From Diplolepis rosae (Eukaryota > Arthropoda > Insecta > Hymenoptera > Diplolepididae): a stretch of DNA of 64,000 bases. The stretch's first letter is position 1. Each line of letters begins with the position of its first letter. The notes under the pieces were generated by a model. That model had not been told where the DNA came from and did no database searches. It saw only the letters and a list, made by a program, of their open reading frames with translations. Position numbers and translations under genes: made by a program. The DNA lies in assembly GCA_030998225.1 (NCBI GenBank), contig JAPYXD010000555.1, positions 9,238,001-9,302,000 of the forward strand, written 5' to 3'. Positions 56,895 through 64,000 of the stretch are shown here, piece after piece.

Positions 56895-57667
56895 ATGCCA
56901 AGTGTAAAAGATGAATCTGAACCAGAAGGCGAGGAAATGTCTCACGACAGTAACGACAGTAATCAGAGCTCAGCCTCCTGCGACAGTAGTGCAGAACACA
57001 CGGACAGCGATGATTCTTCAGAAATGGATGAAGATGAATGCGAAAGAAGAAGAGGCGAGTGCATAGAAAATCTAGTTGATCTTGAAAAGCAGTTTTCTCT
57101 ACTGAAAGAACAGTAAGTATAATAAATTAATCATTAATTGTCATTAATATATTGAACTTTAAACATTTAACACATCTTTTCCATCTTAGGCTTTACCGGG
57201 AACGGATCACGCAAGTGGACACAAAACTGTGTGAAGTTCGCGTCGGTAAATCTGAAGAGTACCTCATCCCTTTGGAAAGACTAAAAGAAAACATGAAGAC
57301 AAAGCAAGAAGTAGCAGAAATTTTAAAACAATTTCGACTCCAAAATATTCAGAACAAGTACGACGCCGAAGAGCAAGCTGCCTTGCAGAACTTCAAGAGT
57401 GAAAAAGAATTAATCTGGGATGCTATACACAGTGATCTCCAAGAGAAAATACGCAGACTTGAAGAAGACAAAAATAATGTGGACATACATGCTGACTTAT
57501 GGTTAAACTCCAGTGGAAGGCGACGAAGAAATCACACTGAAAGACGAAGAGCGGTCTCTGTATCTGGACCTTACATAGTGTACATGCTCAGAGACGAAGA
57601 TATTTTAGAGGACTGGGCTCTAATTAAAAAGAGTATAAGCAGCCGAAAGGCAGAAATAACAATTTGA
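56895..57667 (+). CDS. BRMS1L: BRMS1/BRMS1L-like Sin3-HDAC corepressor subunit
   Basis: Two coding exons, 56895-57112 and 57190-57667, join as CA|G (donor GTAAGT, acceptor TTAG) to give 231 residues. The N-terminus is acidic and serine-rich (residues 1-50), followed by ERRRGECIENLVDLEKQFSL and LYRERITQVDTKLCEVRVGK, the hallmark Sds3/BRMS1 block with a coiled coil, then an Arg-rich segment and SGPYIVYMLRDEDILEDWAL. This family bridges Sin3 and histone deacetylase complexes in the nucleus. The protein ends soon after the ILEDW block, shorter than the vertebrate protein of about 320 residues, which continues for some 80 more; whether that is normal for insects or reflects a further unseen exon is open. 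The start is taken at the ATG directly after an acceptor-like site. AATAAA lies at 58235. Confidence 0.85.
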
Positions 57668-60655
57668 AGAGGTGAGATACTGATTTCCGTTCTAAATATC
57701 GGGCAACTATGTTTCTCTGGACTAAAATTTTTCTCTAATGTTGAAAGTGTTAACTGATCGAACTAGTTACTCTTTTCAAACCTAGTGAAATTAAAAACTT
57801 TATCGACATAGTATTAATAGTAGTTGAGTTAAACGAATGATGATGTGTATAGTGTTAAATATTTTGAGAAATGATACATATTTAAAATCTCATTTATCTC
57901 AGCGAAAAACCTTCATTATACTTTAAGTAGGCACCAAACTTACCGACTAGAGGTAATTCTCATTTTTATTGATACAAAATTGCATAGCAGCTGATAATAC
58001 CAGCTGATCATCAAAATAATAATTTTTTTGGTAAAGTAGGTAATGGATAAAATCAAAAAAATACGTCGTTAATAATTATTATTTAAAATCACGAAAATCT
58101 ACAAAACACATATTTCATAAAAACGTGAGACTAAATTAAGACGCGCATTTACGAGAAGATAAATATATATTGTTAAGATTTCTAACAAATTTGTAAAGAA
58201 ATGTACATATTTTAAATATTAAGAGACTTCGAGAAATAAATATTGTAAAGTTATTCAACTAATCATTAGTCTTCTCGTATAATATTATGTTCTTTCAGTT
58301 CTTCAAAGACCTTGAAATCTAGGAGAACAAGTTTAATAATTATCAATTTGATTAACCTGAACAAATTGATTCTTTTTAAGTTCGATAATAATCATTAAAA
58401 TATTGAAAATATTTACAAATACTGATAATGATATTATTTTCGAATATTCAGTCATGTGATTGAACGTACAATTATTTTAGGCTTTATAGGTCCTTTGTAC
58501 TTCACATTGATACAAATAATTATACAAAATGTAAATAAAAAATAAATTAAAGTCGAAAGTTAAAATCGAAGAAGGTACTTTTAAATGTAATTTTTATTTA
58601 GGCTATTTACAACACATACGTACAATACGTGACCCTTGCTTAAAATTATCTTGCGCCCGACTGTTGTTCATATCCTCGTTTAAGTTCGTTCGTTCACCTA
58701 AGCACGCGAGCATGTGATATGTTACAAACTTTTTAGGAACATTTCGCGTCAACACCCGCGAGCGATATTCTCAAAAGTCGCGGATAAACTGCACCAAGGA
58801 AAATATGAAAAATAGTTTGCAGAGTCAGCAAAATGGTTTTTTGATTGATCTTCATTTTTAACTTAGAAGCTGCATTTATTCAATACAAAAAAATTGGCTA
58901 CATTTTGTGAACACATTCTTTGCTATCTCTGCAATGCATTTTTTTCCTGTGCACAAAACAATGCAGCTCTCTGCAGGTTTTTTTCACTCCCGAGTCCTTA
59001 TAATGAGTAGACAGTTATCGAAAAGTGACACCAATATAGACAATTGTCGATTGGACAAACTCCAAATATCACGACTGAACGGCGCCAAGGAAAGTGGACT
59101 ATTTTCAGTAGAGAAATAAACTTTATCAATAAATAGATAAATTTATTTGCAGAATTGTTAAACACAAAACAAGTTTTTGAAATTAATACGAGTTTAAAAA
59201 AAGACATGAAAATTAATTCAGAAAAGCAAAACGGTTCTTTATTTTTAAATTAAATTACCGTTTAGTATTTTAATAACTTTGAATTTTATATGCTCACATG
59301 CTCAAACTTTTTTTTTTGTGTTCAACAATTCAGTTGAATATTTTTAATTAAAGAATAGAAACATGTCTCAATATGAACCTGGCGTCGCTCAAATTTTGAA
59401 CGCAAAACACCGTCGTTCTCAAATTCTTAACAACAAAAGCACAGAAACAAATGCCTAACAGTTTATTTAAAGGTATGCATACACTTTTAAAAGGACATTG
59501 AAAAATCGCGTACGCTAGGATATCTGCTGATTACATACTATATATGTATCTATCTCCTTCGTTTATGTACAACGTCTCTTTTATACGAACCTCTCTTCTC
59601 TTAAGTTTAATTTAACGAAATTTCTTCGAAGATCGTTGTTAAGAAACTAATGAAAGAGCGTGTAACTTTTTAGTACTTTCAGTTTAATTTACGCAAGTCC
59701 TATACAGGGTGAATCAAAAACACAGTATCAGTGAAATTTCTAAAATGCTTTAGCAATATAACTTAAAAACATTTTTCATACATTTTCATCTTAATAGTAT
59801 TGAATGTAAACAATATTTGAAGATAAAAAACACCCTGTGCAAGACTTTCCATAGACCTTTTAATTTAAAAGCGGAAGCAAACACCTGACATACTTTCAAG
59901 CGTTTTTCTTAAATTAAAAAGTCTATTGCGCAAGTATTATTCACACCCTAAAAATCTGAGAACTTCGTGTGTCTCTCTCATTACCGTAATAATTAATTAT
60001 GTAAACTTTCTTGGACATGTAGACGAGTCTACATAAGTACAATATAATATAATATAATGCTCCTACTTTGGTATGAGCGATATAACGAACGTTATTCATA
60101 AGAAAAATAGGCGATCTGAATGACGTGGATTCGTGACGATAAACACTAAAAAATTATCATTGAGACTAGATTTTGACTAGCGCGAGGCGCATAGATTTTC
60201 TTTTGTCTAGCAAAATAATATTAATCCTGTTAAAATTAGGATTATGAACAATTATTATATAATCATTAAATATTAAAAGCTATTAAAAATTAATAACTTT
60301 AAGTAGTGAGTTTATCTAATTTTTAACAGGATCATGATTGTTTTGTTTGACAAGGCTTTATTTTAAGATACGTCGCAACTTTTGTGCGCCGAGGCATCGA
60401 AGTAAGCCGATTTATGTTTTTTCCTGTTTATTCATTTCTTGTCTGTTGTCAGTTTCCTGTCTGTGATTGGCGCAGAAATCTTAGGACTTCGCTTATCATG
60501 ATTCAAGTTCATGTCGGATTCCCAAATCGACCATGTTGCTGGTTGAACCACTGACTCGACATGGCAGTCAGTAGTTTTGCGGTACCGAACGAAAGAAACG
60601 AAGGTCCTTCTTCATCCTTCATCGGAGAACTCTTCGCGCCCTTCGTCATCTAAAA
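57668..60655. other. 3' flanks of the BRMS1-like and the homeobox gene
   Basis: Convergent 3' regions. No coding sequence recognised. 59704-59955 has CAGGGTGAATCAAAAAC and TATTCACACCCT-like ends of a decayed mariner or MITE. Confidence 0.4.
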
Positions 60656-63600
60656 TTATGTTTGGTACTGCAACATTGGCGCAGCAAGGTTCGGATGATG
60701 AGCTGTATTCATTCTCAGAGCTGAGATACTTTTATTGTACCATTCATCTTCAGCAGACATTCCTGAAAGACAAGAAAATAAATTAAATACTTCGAGAAAT
60801 CAAGTTTCTACGAGGTTTTTAAATATAGATTTTAATCAAAAAACTGTGAAACTCTCGTGACTTTTTGATTTTCTCGTTTTTTAAATTTACATTCCTGGGA
60901 TTTTCTAATCTAGTTCTATAATTTTGACTTTTAGATTTCCAATCCTGCAAGTCTTTAAATTCTTTGATTATCTGAATATCGAATGTACTTTGTATTTTTA
61001 TTATCGACTTTCCAAATCAATGAAAAAGTATGCATCGTAAAATTATTTCTAAAGGAAATTTAGTATCTACAAAATAAATCAATTATAAAGTATCACATTC
61101 AGTATTAAAAACGATTTTTTTTTTAAATTTCGAAACTAACAAAATTGCTTCTGTTCAAAATTGCGGCGTTCAAAAATTCCGGAGCGCGAAGCGCGACGAT
61201 CGAATCGCGCGCCCTAGGCGCGCTCAAACTTGCGAGCGGAGCGAGCTGCGCGCGAAGCGAGCTGCGCGCAATGAGAATGTGCCCGCGAAGCGGGCAGATT
61301 TTTTCACTTCATACGAGGGCTGTTCAATAAGTCCGTGACTTCTCGAAAGATGGTGCTGTTATCGTAAATATATTACTACTCTAAGAGAATACCATCTAAT
61401 ATCAGTGCGTATACAAAGTTTCAAGTCAGTACGTTGGTTAGAAAATTGTTTACAGCCAGTTGAATTTAGGTTTTCATTGTTAAAACAAAACCATGGAAAA
61501 GGCGAGTTTCGGGTGCTTATCAAACATTATTTTCTACGAGGAAAATCACTCAAAGAAACTGAAGAAAAGCTCGCAAAATATTATAAGGAGTCTGCTCCAT
61601 TGCATGACATGGTTCATATAAGTGGTTCACTGAATTTCGTTGCGGCCGTATTAGCACAAGTGATCCTGAGCGTCACGCCGTCTAAAAGAGGTGACTTCTC
61701 AAGAAATGATCGATAAAGTCCACGACATCGTACTCAACGATAGTCAATTGAAAGTGCGTGAGATTAGTGAAACTGTAAACATTTCAGTGGGACAAGTATG
61801 GCACATTTTACATGAATGTTTGGGCATGAGGAAGCTGTCTGCAAGATGGGTGCCGCGTTTGCTCACAGCCGATCACAAGCGGGCTTGTGTGGTTGCGTCT
61901 GAGCAATGTTTGGCCATGTTTCAACGTAATTCAAAGAAATATTTGCGATGTTATGTAACTGTTGATGAAACGTGGATTCATTATTATACGCTAGAAACAA
62001 AAAATTAGTCGAAAATGTGGACTGGGCCTGCCGAATCTGCGCCGCAAAAAACGAAGACGGTTCCATCAGCCGGTAATGTCATGGCCACAATTTTTTGGGA
62101 CTCACATGGTATAATATTAATCGATTATCTTCAGAAGGGAAAAACTATTACAAAAGAGTATTATGCCTCATTATTAGATCGATTTGATGCCATACTGAAG
62201 GAAAAACGGACCCATCGGGCGAAAAAAAGTGCTTTTTCACCACGACAATGCACCATCTCACACGGGTGCTATTGCAACGGCCAAATTATTTTATTTACGC
62301 TACGAAATACTTCCTCATCCACCTTATTCCCCAGATTTGGCTCCTTCCGATTATTTTTTGTTTACTAACATGAAAACTTGGCTTGGAGATAAAAGATTTT
62401 CATCGAAGGAAGAGATCATTGCTGTGACAAATGAATATTTTGAGGGGTTTGATAAAATTTACCTTTAAGAGGGCATAAAAAAGCTTGAGTACCGCTGTAA
62501 TAAATGTATACAGTTAAAAGGGGACTATGTTGAAAAATAAATTGGAATTTTTGTTATAAAAAGTGTTCATCATTTCAAAGTCACGGACTTATTGAACAGC
62601 CCTCGTAATTATTCCATTTTTTTCTAATTCTTGAAAATTAATCTTTTTAGAATTAATGCTATCTGATATGAAAGGTGAAAATCCAAGGAGAAGTAAATCT
62701 CAAAAACTTGTTAAACATCCGATTCGAATGCTCCTTCGTCTCTTCCGGTGAAAGAATCTCGTAGTTGACCCCGTATTATTGAATAAGTTCGTAAAAGAAA
62801 AACCGGAAACAGGGCGAATTCGTGAACATTCTGAGTACGAAAGCTGTTCGCTTCAAGACGTTCCATTTCCGCTCAAGCACCGTCTTACATCATTTCCGGT
62901 GCAAGATGGAATATCGCTTCTAAATCGAATCAAGACTATTCGTGAATTGCCTATCGACTGCGCACCTCGGCGTTCACTATTGACGCCGGGATATCTGCTT
63001 TTATCAACAATTTACCGTCGATTAATCATCTCATATCTTCCAGGCTAATCGCGAAATTAAATTTTTTACTATTTTATCCTGACCTGCTTTAATATCATTT
63101 TGTCCCATCATCAATACAAAGTCTGGCATAGTTAAAATTTATCAAGAAATACTTTCAAGTTTGAGAAACTGGGGTGATAAATTAAATAACGATGGCCAAT
63201 CCAATATAGTGGCGCAAAATTTGAAAAAAATTTCTGCACGAGATTTGATTTTGAATTTTAAAAATTTGATAATGGATTTTTAATCAATGACTCCGAAACC
63301 CTCTCAGATACAAATTTTTAGATGAAGATTATTTTTATTACCTCGTGCCAAAGATGATATTTTTGTTAGTAATTTATTATTATAAGCAATCAATTGAGCG
63401 ATTTTAAATTAATTAAATTATTTTAACATTTTGGGGTCTCTGGGTGACCCGCTATACCGCAAAGGGTTAATAAACTTGCTAAAACAAATGTTCAGGACAA
63501 AATTTGCACAAATATTTTTATATTAAAAAGGCTTGTTTCAATTAAACTTTTAATCATATAAATCATATAATTGATAACTTACCCATTGCATCTTGTCGCA

Positions 63601-63682
63601 TTCCAGTAACGGCCGACATATTCGACGCTGAATGCGACATCGAAAATGGTTGTGTCATGCTTGGATATGATGTCGTTCCCAT
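60656..63682 (-). CDS. Probable paired-type homeobox protein, last two coding exons
   Basis: Minus strand: exon 63583-63682 (acceptor TTTTCAG, donor GTAAGT) and exon 60656-60762 (acceptor TCTTTCAG, stop TAA 60656-60658). They join in phase 1 to 68 residues: MGTTSYPSMTQPFSMSHSAS, then GMRQDAMGMSAEDEWYNKS and SISALRMNTAHHPNLAAPML. The Met/Ser-rich composition followed by 'SISALRMN' near the very C-terminus resembles the OAR end of aristaless-related paired-type homeodomain factors. The homeodomain itself would be upstream, beyond the window. The family call is from memory of the motif and is tentative; that these are real coding exons is well supported by splice sites, phase and low repetitiveness. 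The 2.8-kb intron contains a mariner and a GC-rich repeat. Confidence 0.5.
61180..61300. repeat. GC-rich GCGAAGCGAG repeat
   Basis: Second copy of the block at 50220-50346 (GAGCGCGAAGCGCGACGATC, GCCCGCGAAGCGGGCAGA). It adjoins the mariner. Confidence 0.75.
61314..62605 (+). mobile_element. mariner element in the homeobox gene intron
   Basis: 1292 bp, ends CGAGGGCTGTTCAATAAGTC and inverted GACTTATTGAACAGCCCTCG, TA duplicated at 61312-61313 and 62606-62607. Normal full length for a mariner. Confidence 0.9.
61493..62540 (+). pseudogene. mariner transposase (DD34D), frameshifted
   Basis: Readable blocks: HYFLRGKSLKETEEKLAKYY, VTSQEMIDKVHDIVLNDSQL, GMRKLSARWVPRLLTADHKR, VTVDETWIHYYTLETKN (first Asp), HHDNAPSHTG (second) and PPYSPDLAPSDYFLF (third, 34-residue spacing). 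At least three frameshifts and an in-frame stop (TAG at 62007-62009) interrupt it. It belongs to a different mariner subfamily from the Mos1-like copies in the SPH array. Confidence 0.9.
62608..63582. other. Homeobox gene intron remainder
   Basis: A frame at 62779-63048 (plus strand, 89 codons) lies in a GC-richer stretch but resembles no protein I know. Otherwise nothing recognised. Confidence 0.4.
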
Positions 63683-64000
63683 CTGAAAATTAATTTATAT
63701 AATTATTGACATTTATTAGATTCAATTTAAAACTAGGATTCGATACCCTATTATATAAATGTAAATTTTTAATATTACTTAAGTCATTTTAATAATGAAA
63801 TAAAATTAATTTGACAGTATTTTAATTTATTCAGAGAAATTTATTATTTAATTTGAAAGTACACGATGGAAAATTTTTTTCACTTTTTTTTTATTGCTTC
63901 ATACCAAATTTTAAAAAATGTTGTGATTTTAACAAATCACGTATAAATTTTTCAGGAAAAGGTTTCTCTAGAATTTGAACAATTTTTTCTGTGAAAAAAG
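63683..64000. other. Upstream intron of the homeobox gene
   Basis: Non-coding, AT-rich; no feature besides the acceptor of the 63583-63682 exon. Confidence 0.4.

Noticed and set aside
62779..63048. 89-codon ORF in the homeobox gene intron
   Set aside because: GC-richer than its surroundings but no known motif, no start context and no splice partners; kept only as a note.

Overview
The window looks like AT-rich nuclear DNA of an insect. It has spliced genes with GT-AG introns, several mariner/Tc1-type transposons, CACTA-like and TTAA-flanked elements, many foldback MITEs and a Penelope-type ribozyme fragment. No operons, CRISPR arrays or prokaryotic signals were seen. Hymenoptera (possibly a parasitoid wasp) is only a guess from the style of the repeats.

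Region 1 (1-31.5 kb) is a tandem array of three related genes, heavily invaded by transposons. The exons read as a trypsin-fold secreted protein of about 268 residues in which all three catalytic positions are replaced (His to Lys, Asp to Glu, Ser to Glu): a serine protease homolog (SPH). Copy 1 (exons at 217-412, 11531-11690, 12485-12700, 15115-15276) is open in all visible exons. Copy 2 (18365-20683) is a pseudogene: it lacks the first trypsin exon, has a stop codon, and carries an insertion in an exon. Copy 3 (24394-31484) appears complete, with a TATA box, a signal-peptide exon and four further exons in matching phase. The copies serve as natural empty sites for each other, so target duplications and exact ends could be read for many transposons: a 7.2-kb CACTA-like element with its own nested hAT-type MITE, two Mos1-like mariners, another mariner, three DD41D (rosa-like) elements, a Kolobok-like TTAA element and a set of CACNGA-ended MITEs.

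Region 2 (31.5-41.8 kb) holds almost only repeats: a MITE cluster, a recent 99-bp copy of the SPH copy 3 splice acceptor, a tRNA-like repeat, and four large foldbacks (170 bp to 1.3 kb).

Region 3 (41.6-43.7 kb) carries the last two exons of a neuroglobin-like globin with introns at the classical B12.2 and G7.0 positions. A Penelope-like hammerhead ribozyme fragment lies just upstream. The first globin exon was not found.

Region 4 (43.7-56 kb) is intergenic, with TTAA-flanked Kolobok-like elements (one with about 240-bp terminal inverted repeats and a nested 1-kb element) and two unusual elements built from short palindromic repeats.

Region 5 (56-64 kb) has a BRMS1/BRMS1L-like gene (Sin3/HDAC corepressor subunit) with NRF1-like motifs upstream, and on the minus strand the last two coding exons of what looks like a paired-type homeobox gene, whose intron holds a broken mariner. 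The genes are unrelated in function; the main story is the SPH array and the layers of transposons in it.
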